DNA of 49,268 nucleotides from Gracilaria vermiculophylla (Eukaryota; Rhodophyta; Florideophyceae; Gracilariales; Gracilariaceae): NCBI GenBank assembly GCA_019155205.2, contig JAHNZQ020000308.1, positions 5,911,083 through 5,960,350 of the forward strand, given 5' to 3'. Of the stretch, positions 10,991-21,396 are shown piece after piece (the first letter of the stretch is position 1; every line of letters begins with the position of its first letter). Position numbers and translations under genes: made by a program. The notes beneath the pieces were generated by a model, which saw only the letters and a list, made by a program, of their open reading frames with translations, was not told the DNA's origin and searched no databases.

Positions 10991-11099
10991 TCCTTTTTTC
11001 GCTTTTCGCTGGTAGCTGGGCGGTACTAATGCGCTATAGCGGGGTACCTTCAGGCACCCAGACAAGCAACAGGAAAGACACCGAAAGAAATGGAGGGAG

Positions 11100-12309
11100 A
11101 AAGGCGGAAAGCAAGACACCGACTCTGAGAGAAGCTCAGATTCTGAGTCCATGAATAGCTCCAGCTCGGAAGACAGTATACCTTCTAAAGAGAAAAAAAT
11201 GGTCAGGAGGGTCGTCCCGCTTAACGAGCTCTTCGCCAAAGTGATGGATTATAACACCTTCCAGTTGAATGATCTTTGCACTCTTTACGACTCGTCGGTC
11301 GCTAAACGAGTAACGAAGATAGAGCAGCATATGTATATTCAAATGAAGTAAGACTCCTTCTCAGATAAAGACCCCATCTTGGTGTTGAATTTTCTAACAG
11401 GCTTCTGCTCGGCGTGCAACACCAATAGTTTCCATGTAGCTGGCGCTTTCCGGTGCTTTCAGTTCTACCTCACAGGCCAAGCGCACTCGCTGATGCAGTC
11501 ACGCCTCACGGGGGATAGCACCATTGTGGATGATACTGGGAGGGAGATCTTAACGATGTACCACAAGGTTGTGAACTTGCTCTTTAAAAAGTACGCAACG
11601 GATGAGGTGATAGCCGATGCTGACGTTGAAGTCACCTCCTATAGGCAAAGTACGGGGACGAAAGAATGAGAGCTGTCACGGAAGCTGTTGACGAAGGCCT
11701 TAAGCTGTTGGAATGTGTACTCCGAACTGCAGCTGAAGTCGTTGTTTGACGAAGTACTTCTTCCTTCTATCCGCACCAGGGTGCGTAACCACTTGAGAAC
11801 GCACGCGAAGACCTCCTATACGGAGCTAGCGCGTTTTGAGGAATCCTATGGGATAGGATACCGACAGTGCCACCTGCTACGGCCATGCTCCATTTTCGGA
11901 CAAACTAAAGCTGCTAAGGAACCGTCAGGCATCCGCCTTGATGTTGGACTCTAGCACCTAAGAGATGGTCGACGAGTTCATGCTCAAGGGAGAGCAAGAG
12001 GCCCTTGCTCTCACATACGCTCCATCTCAAGTAGCACCGTCTAGGACGAGGACACCCTCATCTTCTACCTCGTACGCTTTGGCAGAATTCTCCAAGAGTG
12101 TCCAATATGTAAACCCTCGGGGCTACCCACGGCCCTGCAGTATTTGCCTGTCTCTAGAGGCAGAACACTGTACTACTATCACCCAGGCAATGAGAGCCGC
12201 CATCCCGCATGAACGGAAGAATAATTTCCATAACCTAAAGTACACACCGATGGAAGGTGGAAGTTATCGCACCGCGTATAACGATATCCGTTCCACTCGA
12301 GGAAAATAG
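11100..12309 (+). pseudogene. Element B gag
   Basis: A Ser/Asp/Glu-rich N-terminus (11109-11190) leads into a capsid-like region: VVPLNELFAKVMDYNTFQLN, VTKIEQHMYIQMK, then SDKDPILVLNFLTGFCSACN and YLTGQAHSLMQSRLTGD. The frame is interrupted by TAA 11349-11351 and TGA 11667-11669 with no shift, then by a stop and frame change near 11953-11965. The final segment (11965-12309) has a degenerate zinc-knuckle-like CSICLSLEAEHC. The organisation parallels the gag of element C but the sequences are distinct families. Confidence 0.75.
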
Positions 12310-12330
12310 GGTTACCGCGTTCCAGTTGGA

Positions 12331-13320
12331 GTGCAGCCTACCCTACTTGCACTTCCGCCACCGGTACAAGGGCCAGTACCCAAACCAGTTGCTTCTCAGG
12401 AGAACACGTTGCATCCCGATGCGCAACGGCAGCAGCCGTCCCCGACTAGAACGCAGAGCCCCCCCGAACCAGAAAAACCCTCAGAGTCACGTGCAAAGAA
12501 TTCGCGTTTCTCCTTCCCAGCGAGGTTTGGCCCAATGGAGGTCGCCTGTGGGAAAGCGGGAGAAGCAATCTGCATGTTCGACGTAGATTTGGCAGGCCCT
12601 CCAATCCATTTGGATCTTTTCGACAACTTTAAGAGCTCTTACTACACGCTCCACCGTGAGAATGATAAGGTGCTCGCATGTAGAGGATGTTACCCACTCT
12701 GCTTCACAATGTTTGGCACTATCCTCGACACTAGAGCTGGCCTCAACCTGATATAAGCTGACGTGCTACCGCGGTCTGCTCTCGGGTCTATGAGGACTGC
12801 CAGGCTCCCTACGGTGCGCGATGCGTCGCTTCGAGCATTGAACATCCCCGGCGCATTAAATTTGTATCTTCGGTTGAGCTCCTTACAGGTGAAGGTCTGA
12901 TTCCTGGTAGCGACCAATTTGGCAGCACAATGCGTACTGGGCACTTTCGTTGTGGAGCAGCATGTACGTGCAATATTCTCACGCCTGCAAAAAGTGACGT
13001 TTGACGGCGCCGCCCATGTAGGTATCCTGTCCGCATCTCCGAGACCGGACGTCAATGCGCATCACGTGGGTAATCTTCCAAACGAGACGCAGAGGAAAAA
13101 GCTGCGCGTAGTGAAGAGTATCGACATACCCGCGAGGAGTGAGGCCGAAATTTGGTTGCTGACCTCTGCATCTGGCCTTTCCTTCTTACAAGGGATTCCG
13201 CATCTAAAGAGAATGGAAAATGGCATTCTGGGAATAGTGCCAAACATTTCCTTCAGGGTCATTCTTGCTAGCCGGAAGGATTCGCCTTTACGGCTTCGAA
13301 AGGATCTGTCGTTGGGATAG
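12331..13320 (+). pseudogene. Element B gag tail and aspartic protease
   Basis: A Pro/Gln-rich linker (12331-12530) leads to FDVDLAGPPIHLDLFDNF and CFTMFGTILDTRAGLNLI. The latter corresponds to the retropepsin active site, with the DTG triplet changed to DTR and a stop right after at 12754-12756. Further frames (12919-13320) supply the protease C-terminal half (CVLGTFVVEQHVRAIFS) and a connector to RT. The protease is inactive. Confidence 0.65.
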
Positions 13321-13689
13321 CACTACCCGCTCCTCCAAGACTGGCTCATCTTCCTCGTATAGAAGAAGTCGATGAACACGATGCAATCGCCACCATGGAA
13401 GCCGTAGCGGGATCGACAACTCCAGAGAAAGAGAACCCTGCCATTTGGCAGGAGAAGCTCCAAATCGGCAAAGATTTCGAGGCGTATCGCCGTAGGATAG
13501 TTTAGATGCTATCCGCCCATCAGCATATGTAGTATAGTCGCCTTGGTTAGGTAAGCCTGGTCAAGCACCGGATACAGCTCAAATCCGAGGCGAAATCGAT
13601 ACAACAACTCCCGAGAAGAGCCAGGCCTTCTGTGCGTGATTTCGAACGCGATGTGGTCCATCGGATGCTGAAAAAGGGGTTTACCGAGC

Positions 13690-14240
13690 AACGTAATTCC
13701 GAATAGACCTCTCCCGTGGTGTTTGCGAAGAAAAAAAATGGCTCCATAAGGTTCCGCATTGATTATACACGCCTCAACGAGATGACTGTACGCGATTCGT
13801 ACCCGATACCCCGTATGGACGAATGCATTGACTCATTAGGTGATGCGTCCGTTTTCCTTACGCTACATGCCAACAAAAGCTACTGGCAAATTGATATGGA
13901 TGACTCCGATAAGTGTAAGCCAACGTTCACTTCCCACTGTGCAGTTTTCATATTCCTAAGGATGTCATTGAGATTGAAGAATGTACCCACTACGTTGCAA
14001 CGAGCGGTGGAAATAACTGTGTTGAAAATGAGGTGGAAGTACGCCCTAGTGTCTATTGATGATGTCAACATACACTCCGGCAGCGTGGAGGAGCACTTTA
14101 AGCATGTTAAGCACGTGCTCCAACTCTTGAAGAATGCTGGACTCAACCTAAAGCTGTACCAGTGTTTCTTTTCCAAGTTCTCGGTGAATTGCCTGGGGCA
14201 CGCTGTGCTCCCGGACCGCCTTAAGGCTTCCGCATAGACT
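13690..14240 (+). pseudogene. Element B reverse transcriptase
   Basis: The frame 13716-14237 covers the fingers and palm of a gypsy RT: VFAKKKNGSIRFRIDYTRLN, YPIPRMDECIDSLGDASVF, LTLHANKSYWQIDMDDSDKC, KYALVSIDDVNIHSGSVEEH. Two catalytic changes are visible. The first Asp (LDANSGYWQ-type motif) is His here (LHANKSYWQ), and the YxDD box reads SIDD. The later aspartates remain. A stop at 14235-14237 truncates it. Confidence 0.85.
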
Positions 14241-14968
14241 CAAGATGCCATCAACGAAGCTCAGCGTCCCACAAACCAGAAGGAGCTTCGCTCCTTCCAG
14301 GGGTTGTGTAATGTCTTTTCGAGACTTATTCCGAAACTTTTTCCACATTGCGGCGCCGTTAAATTGCTTCTTGGAGAAAGAAAAAAAGACGCAGTTGGAT
14401 CTCCTAACGAAAGAAAAGTTCAAAACTGTTAACACCTTCAAGAGGAAACCAATAGAGCCATCTGTAGTGCTTCCCCCGAAGCGGAACAGAAGAATGGTGC
14501 TGGACAAAGACGCCTACAAAAATCAAGGTCAGATGTGCCCTCCTACACGAACAACCTGAAGGTAGACTTCAATCTATAAGATACTGGAGTCGGAGCCTTT
14601 CACCTACGGCCCGTAGTAATTCCACCTCGGTGCGCGAATGTATCACAATTGTATGGGCGGTGTTTCTTTTACGCATAAACCTGGAAGGCGCGCGTTTCAC
14701 CTTAAGGACGAAACACGCACCCTTGAAGTGGATACTGTTCTCGATGGATGCTTCCGGTCGCATGGTGACGTGGAGGCTACACCTCGTGGAGTTCGAATTT
14801 GACTTGGTCCACCGTTTGGGCATACAAAACCAGGCAGCGGACGCACTGTCACGAATCCCTACCAAGAGAGAAGACACAACACCTTTGGAGGACACAATTC
14901 CGTGTCTCGTAATAGAAGAGGCCGACAAGAAAGAAGGATGCCGAAGGAGAACGCTTGGAATGCTGTGA
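14240..14968 (+). pseudogene. Element B RT connection and RNase H
   Basis: After fragments of the RT thumb (LRSFQGLCNVFSRL-like in broken frames), the frame 14630-14968 carries the end of RNase H: CITIVWAVFLLRINLEGARF, TLRTKHAPLKWIL, RMVTWRLHLVEFEFDLVHRL and NQAADALSRIPT. The usual RTDH aspartate is replaced (RTKH). Stops near 14580-14620 break the N-terminal part. Confidence 0.75.
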
Positions 14969-15269
14969 TTCTGGAGGTACGTTTAGACGGCTCCCTGTGG
15001 TGTTGGCCCTCCTCGGGTAGGAGAAAGAAGTCTTCCCCATCACCATTGTAGTATTTGTGAAGGAGCAGAGCACGGATGCGTACTTCAACGACTGCCTCGC
15101 CCCTGTGGGGTGTCTAACATCTTCATTTGATGTGGACAGAGACAATGTACTTGTATACCGCGCTCCCCTAAACAGAGCTCTCCAAAAGGTGGTTCTTAGG
15201 AGTCTACGGGCGGGGGCGCTGTATCTCTCGCACTACCCTCGCCTTTCTGGGAACCCCGGTGGATCTGGC

Positions 15270-15890
15270 ATGTATTTCACCATGAAGTAGGGAGTTTTAT
15301 TGGCCGAACGTGACTATAAAAGCATTTCAAACGGTGGCGGACTGTCACTCGTGCGCCGACGCTCGGGGAATTATCCGCAAACAACGTACACCGATCACTC
15401 TGTTACAGCCTTCAGAACCTTCGGAGTTCGGGGCCATGTATATTTTGTGGCCTCTGCCCATGTATGAGAAAGGATACCGTTTTATCCTCGTGATGACCGA
15501 TAGGTTTTCAAAGATGACGTGCGCCATGCCCCTCCGAAACATTACACCAGCAGTAATTGCAGACACTTTTCTGGAGATCTGGGTTTAACCATATCGGTTC
15601 CCGTTGTATCTTGTTGCATGAAACGGGCCGAAGCTCGTGGCAACGCTACTCAGCACCATCTCCGGAATATTGCAGATGCAGATTCATAATTGCATTTTAC
15701 CTCCAGACCAACGAACATATGAGGAGGCTTAACAAAACCCTCGCCTTAAGGTTAAAACAATACGTCGTGGATCACTAGAAGGATGGGGATGCAAACTTGG
15801 GTCCGCTCACATATGCATACAACCTACAGGTGCACCGCTCCATGTGGACCGTTTCTTTCAATCTGACACTCTCGCGCATCCCGCCTAATG
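15270..15890 (+). pseudogene. Element B integrase
   Basis: The zinc-binding half ends with CHSCADARG (15340s) and the core reads PSEFGAMYILWPLPMYEKG, then RFILVMTDRFSKM. The first catalytic Asp (MDILGPLP-type motif) is Tyr here. The frame is lost after ADTFLEIWV (15588). The last motif, normally QVERFNKTL-like, reads HMRRLNKTL, so the catalytic Glu is Arg. The enzyme is dead. Confidence 0.8.
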
Positions 15891-16625
15891 CCGTTATTCC
15901 GGCACGCGCCACGGCGCACCTGGCGTATTGGCTACAAGCACCATCAACGACTCAAGCAAAGCGCTCCATTTGAAGGCGCTTTGAGAACGCACTCTCCCGA
16001 GCAAAAGGAGAGACTACACGCCTCGCAAAGAATATTTAAACGGGATTTTGGCCGGAAGCTAACATCAGACCCGCAATTGAAGGAAGGTGACAAAATTATC
16101 GTCGAAAAAACCGGAGAGACGTCCGATGAGCCGCCGGACGTCACGCGCAAGTTAGCTTCAAACTCTTCATGGCCTCAAAACGTCCTTGAAGCCTACAAGG
16201 ACAGTATCGCCATCGGAGTAAACGGGCTACGAGACGTTGTCTCTCGTAGTCGTTTGACGAAGGAAGCAACACCAAGCCTTTCAGGAACGCCCGCCACCCC
16301 ACATCAGGTGCCACCCGCGGATATTCCTACGTCAACCAACTCAGGCGCGGCGACAACCGATGGATGCTCTAAATCCCATCAAATCTCGCGGTGAACCATT
16401 GATGGAAGCCCAAAACGCCACCATGACCCCTGAAGGTGATATCCTTTATGGGGTGGATCATATTGTCTCTCACTGACAAACCCCTGCAGGAATACCGTAC
16501 CGCGTCCGCTGGTTTGGGTACAGCTTGAGAGATGACATGGAACAACCTCCGGGACACATTCCGGAGAATTTCTGCAGACGATACAACGCCAATCTAGAGC
16601 GGAAATGCATTTCCGCATAGTTTTT
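15888..16625 (+). pseudogene. Element B integrase C-terminus and chromodomain
   Basis: The frame 15888-16394 holds the basic tail after the integrase core (SQRIFKRDFGRKL, LKEGDKIIVEK), then a Thr/Pro-rich linker. About 16430-16615 codes a chromodomain: DILYGVDHIVSH, a stop, then GIPYRVRWFGYSLRDD and HIPENFCRRYN. The aromatic cage residues Tyr, Trp and Tyr of the fold (YGV, RWFGY) are recognisable. This places the element with chromoviruses, whose chromodomains guide integration to marked chromatin. Confidence 0.7.
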
Positions 16626-16632
16626 TTCGATT

Positions 16633-16648
16633 GAAAAAGGGGGAGAGG
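16633..16648 (+). other. Candidate polypurine tract of element B
   Basis: GAAAAAGGGGGAGAGG directly follows the chromodomain stop, as expected for the primer of plus-strand DNA synthesis just 5' of a 3' LTR. No matching 5' LTR was found. Confidence 0.45.
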
Positions 16649-16649
16649 C

Positions 16650-19394
16650 CCCAAGACGGGGTGCTTTTTCGTTCTCTGCTACCTCTTCTTCACCTCGAGT
16701 TTTCTTCTTCGTTTCCATGCCACCACTATCGGGTCTTCGTGCGCTTCGGTGGCGTCACCTCTTTCCCCTAGGCGTTCGGATACGGCCGCTTCACATTATA
16801 ATCACCGGTCAGGGAGCCTGAGCTCCATCTCAAGAGTATTTCACCCTGTCGCTACGTGGCCTAAACCCCATTGCTGGGGTATTTCCGCCCACAAGTTTCC
16901 GAACGGCGTCACAAACTCCACCTTCAGGTGAGCCTTCGCTGACAGAGCTTGGCTCTCACCGAACATTTTCAGGCTCTTCTTGAAGGCAGCCATCTAGGCT
17001 CGGTCCGCTCGTGCCCTGTGAGGCTCGAGGACCCATTCACGACCCTCGCGCAGGGCCTTCACAGGAGAGGGAGGCGCAGGACGGCCAGTCGCCAGAGACG
17101 CCTGCACCAACTCCTGAAAGGCGGTACCAAGAGCCCCTGAGGACAATTCAACCATGGATCCGCCGCAAGCGGCAATCACTGCCAACAGCATAACAGCCGC
17201 CACAGAAAGAGTCGCGGACGGCGGACCAGTCACATTGGTAGGCTCCCGAGCGCATGCTGCCGGTACTGCCGCAGGGAACGTCAGAGACAAGTGCGGAGCA
17301 GCCAACACCAGAGGTGACGCTGGCACAGGAGCCAGGACGCTGTGCAAGCGAGGCTAGGTAACCAAAACCAGGGTCGCTCCTCAAACGGGGCTGCACTACC
17401 GGGGTCCGAGGAGCAGGGACGAAAGTAATCTCGTTGTCCTCCATAGGAGTCACATTAGCCATCGCTGGCTGGAGGCCGCGCCACTACCCCTGGGAGCGCA
17501 GCCACGTTCTGCGACGGAGCCAGTGATAGAATTTGCGTACGGATTCTCAGGCGTCCCACCATTAGATAATAATTAGGGACACGAAGCAGTTGCACCTGAA
17601 GAACTAGCGATGTTCAAAGGCGGTGAAAAGCCGGGTAGCCTCGCTCCTCATCGTCTCCATCGAGGCTCTTCACAATGTGGTGATAATTGTCTTCGCCATA
17701 ATAATACCAAAAGAAATCCAGGTGTATCGTTCCATTTCACCCAAATGTTGTAATCCAGCAGCGTCTTCGCCTCGGATTAGTTCCATGAGATGCCTTTAAC
17801 CAGGTTCTGGATCCCGAAAGAGCGGAAGACCTTGATAATGGGCACCGATAAGGAGAGCAAACGTCCGGTGGATGGCTGATACGAGGGACCCTAGTAGAGG
17901 CGAGCGTCGCGAAACCGAGTATAGGAAGTGATGCCCTTGTCCGCTGCCTGAAGATAAGCCGTTAGGGTGCCGACAGCAAATCTCGTTGAGGCGATCAACA
18001 TGATAAAACGTTCTAAGGATACATATAGATCTAGAAACTCTGATGCATGATACGCGAATGTGACGGGCGACGCCAAACGGAGAGGTGGAGAGACCCAATG
18101 ATCCCTCCAGGAGTCATTCAATTTGAGGTAATACTTCGGAAGTTGCCCAGAAGGCATGTCATGGAGCTCCGTGTTGTGCGAAACATGCAACTATCCGAAG
18201 GCGTTCCGCAATCGGGTCTCATCCACATGGTGCGCCTTCCATCAGTTTCGATTGAGCCTGTACAAGCATTCGTAAGGCAGATCGAAGGGCAGTATCGTGA
18301 GGGCCGGTCTTCCATCGGCGATAATTCGAAGATGACTCGCCCGTTGGCGAACGCTTTGTATTTGCAGGAGTAGCTGGTTTCAAAACTGAATCTCGCGCTC
18401 TTTCGCACATCTGAGGTAGGGAGTGTCGCAGTGTCCCACAGTGGTCGGAGCGTTGTCACCGTGCACCAGAGTATAGAGCCAGTGAGGACTGAAGGCGTCC
18501 ACACGGTTCCGCTTCTGGTCGTTCCAAGTGACTTGCAGTACAGTGCAAAATCGCAGTGCCTGAAGTTACGATCGGAAATGGTGAATGGAATCCTCCACGG
18601 AGCAAGGGAGACTGATGCACCGGTCATGGAAGGAAAAAATGTCCCGTGTTGCACGATGGTCGAAGCCCTCCCCTGGGTGGAGTGGCGCACCAGTGGAGGT
18701 GTAATACACCTCAAAATTCAACGGAGAAGTAGGAACCTGGGCCGGAGAAGGCATCCCGAAGGTGTACGTAGTTGAAAGGACGGAGACTGAATTTTTAGTA
18801 GAACCAGAAGTCATCCATGGAACGCCAGTGGGGGAGCGGCCTGTCGTTGTAAAATCGACAGCTGAGGAAAAGGCTATGTCACAACGCCATTTTGGATTAT
18901 GCGGAGAAGACAGACAAGGAGCTGTGGGGGAGGAAATGAGCACCATGTCTAGGAGCGAGTTCATTTCCAACGGAGACCGACGGTAGCAAAGGAGAGAAGA
19001 ATATGACTTGAGACACCTCTACTTGGGGTGAACGAGGGAACGTGGCGACTCAGAGATTTCCTGGAAAGGATCTTCGAGGGAGTCGGAGCTTTGAGTGCCG
19101 TGAGGGAATTGGAGGAACAGCAGCACAAAGAGAAACCGGGGAACAATCCAGATCGGCTCAAGTTCCGGCCACAAACGCAGAACGCCTACGCCGAACGGGC
19201 GACACTCGGGTTGCACGAAAGAGATCACCCCAGACTGTCACTGTAGCCCCAGCGGAATACGCCGAGAAGGAGCATATGACGCTGGGTCCAGAAGAGCTAG
19301 GGACCAAAAACCACTTACAGGAGATACACGGACCCGCGGTTGGTCCCCTTCGCGAAGACTGGGGAGTTCAAGGGATTCCTCATGAAAAGGGGGA
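16650..19394. other. Repeat-like region without a resolvable gene; part may be element A gag on the minus strand
   Basis: Medium-length frames overlap on both strands (for example 17347-16994 and 18714-18118 minus; 18047-18373 and 18431-18775 plus), none with a decisive motif. On the minus strand 17462 to about 16720 reads as a broken but coherent Pro/Ala-rich protein (GTAFQELVQASLATGRPAPP, then SLKMFGESQALSAKAHLKVE in another frame). That is plausible for the gag of element A separated from its pol by element B. The stretch 17480-19300 remains unassigned. Confidence 0.35.
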
Positions 19395-19800
19395 TGTGTT
19401 GCATTGTGGGAAGAACAACATGACGTCACTGTCATTAGGAGCCACATAAAAAGCGATATAAAAGAAGATGAATCCCGAGGACGTGGTATAATTTAGGAAA
19501 GGGGGTATGTAGTGCAGTGAATCCTAAGGTAATATTCTCCTTGAGAAATTGTGGGGGTTTGTAGTACAGTACATCGTAAGGTGATATTGTCTCTGAAGAA
19601 TTATAAAATTTTGATTTATTTTCGTTAACTGGAGCAGGTAATTATCACGGTAGTGCAACCTGTCGAGGCGAGCGCCCTGCACGGTATTTAATCTGCCAGT
19701 CGGGCTCCATCTCTGGGGGAACTTAAACAAGCACCCCTGAGTCTTCGTAAACGTTTTTCGGTTGGAGACTATTGTTCAACGTCTTCAGGTTCCTAAGTCG
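19384..19800 (+). repeat. Candidate LTR start with polypurine tract and TATA box
   Basis: GAAAAGGGGGATG (19384-19396) is a good polypurine tract, followed by TGTTGCATTGTGGG, which begins with TG like an LTR, and a TATAAAAG box near 19457. Imperfect 52-bp-period tandem copies follow (GTAGTGCAG at 19509, GTAGTACAG at 19561). No partner LTR was found, so this could be a truncated or solo LTR. Its 3' boundary is a guess. Confidence 0.3.
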
Positions 19801-20325
19801 CAAGTACACAGGTTGCCTCATAGCAGCGACTGTAGAAGCATTGTGCGCCCAGTGAAACCCGTTCTAAGCTTGGTGCTTGCAGATCCTCTCTCAGGAGTTC
19901 TTCGACTCGTGACCGTGATTGCCGGAGACCATCTCTAGGAACTCGCGCCTTTGGAGTCACCAAAAACTCTTAACAGACGTTGTGCGCTACCGTCTCGAAA
20001 GGACAACTGAAGGTACCACATTCGGTGTTTCCTTGGAGGGAAAAGATGGGAAAGGAAGGGATAGTACTGATCGCGCTATCCACAAGGTGGAGTATGTACA
20101 ACAAAGGTGGGAAAAAGGGAGGTAGCCGTAAGGCAAATTACAGCGAACTGTAAAGATACTAATACGAAAAGCGAGAACGGCGAGACTAGTAATATACCCA
20201 ACTATAGGTGCTGTCAGCGAATGAGGCGCATGAGCAACCGTACGCGACGGGTTATCCCTCGGGAGAGGCAAATGTCGACGTAGGTGGAAGGCTTCGAGCC
20301 GGAAACTTGGCTCCCGTTTACTGAG

Positions 20326-20330
20326 GGTGG
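20326..20330 (+). other. Target-site duplication of element C (left copy)
   Basis: GGTGG abuts the 5' LTR and is repeated exactly at 30054-30058 after the 3' LTR. Confidence 0.9.
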
Positions 20331-21115
20331 TGAAGTGCAACACTTTTGGCGGTGTGAGCACGTCAGGCGCTCATCTTCCAATCTGGCGATGCCCACCACT
20401 TCGCCGCGAAGTATGAGTGAGTGATACGCCGGTAATCTGTTTCCGTTGGAAGAGCCCCAATTCGGTGGACAAGTGTAGTGCACAGCATTGCTGGCTTGTG
20501 CCAAACGTGTGTAGTGTTTTGCACTCCCGTAGGGACATTATTAGTTATTATTATTTGATTACTACTGTGCTGTCAGGACGCGAACAACCACTACTTAGGT
20601 GTGTGAGCTCCGGCTGCCCAGGTCAGAGTAAACGCAACAAGCGAGTGTCTGGCTCTAACTTAGGTTCCCTGGTGAGTGTCCACCTCCGTCTGGAGAAACG
20701 CCGTCCTGTGAAGGCCTAGTTACCCACCTCTTGAAGCTTCAGCACATTCTTACCACTATTGTGTTTATTTCTGTGCGCGCTTTTACAGCGGTCGTTATTC
20801 CTTGCCCCGTATACAGGTGTTGCTTCGCTAGCAACTACCGGTGATTAACGTTGCTGTTTTCGCCGCCGCCCCACTCGTGTGGACACCGTGCCGCTCTTGC
20901 GCGTCGTCCACCACTCGTGTGTCGCTGCATTTTCCGCTCTCCCACTCCGTGGTCTGTCTTTGTCTCTACACCTGTACGCCAGTCGTGACGGTGAGTCCCG
21001 GTCATACACCCAGATGCATGCACTCACTACAGGTGGTTCTCTCGCTGCGCTACCCTACTGAGGAGGACGTCGAACACCCTCGTGTGTCTGTCTCATCTTG
21101 GGTTATTGCACCACA
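20331..21115 (+). repeat. 5' LTR of element C
   Basis: 785 bp beginning TGAAGTGCAAC and ending ATTGCACCACA. It aligns along its whole length with 29273-30053. The homology stops sharply at both ends, where the GGTGG duplication and the primer-site region take over. Confidence 0.93.
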
Positions 21116-21118
21116 AAC

Positions 21119-21136
21119 TGGTTTCCCGACTTAGAA
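21119..21136 (+). other. Candidate primer-binding site of element C
   Basis: Three bases after the 5' LTR comes TGGTTTCCCGACTTAGAA, starting with TGG as required to pair with a tRNA 3' CCA end. I cannot name the tRNA. Confidence 0.5.
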
Positions 21137-21396
21137 GACCAGCGAACTGTGTTTTGTGATCTCGGTCTACCGGATTAGCTACCGGTTTTCCGAGTTGCTC
21201 GTTGAAGTTGAATTTGTGCTGTGACCAACCTTGTTGTTGAGGATCGCCGATTGCTCCGGTGTGTTCTCCCACAAGTGGTTGCGTGGTACCTTTTAGGAGT
21301 GGATGTTCGCTCATTCGAGGTTTGCTTCTTTTTCTTGTTTGTTTGTGTGTTGTTTGGATTGTTTCCTGTTTTGTTTTAGTTTCAGTGTCCGCATTT

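Larger units (their letters stand above)
11040..16650 (+). mobile_element. Element B: decayed Ty3/gypsy chromovirus
   Basis: Gag, protease, RT, RNase H, integrase and chromodomain remnants follow in canonical order on the plus strand. Several catalytic residues are replaced and all frames are broken. The 5' end begins inside or just before gag, with no LTR visible. The 3' end is marked by a polypurine tract. It lies between minus-strand element A sequences, which suggests insertion into A, but no target duplication was found. Confidence 0.85.
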
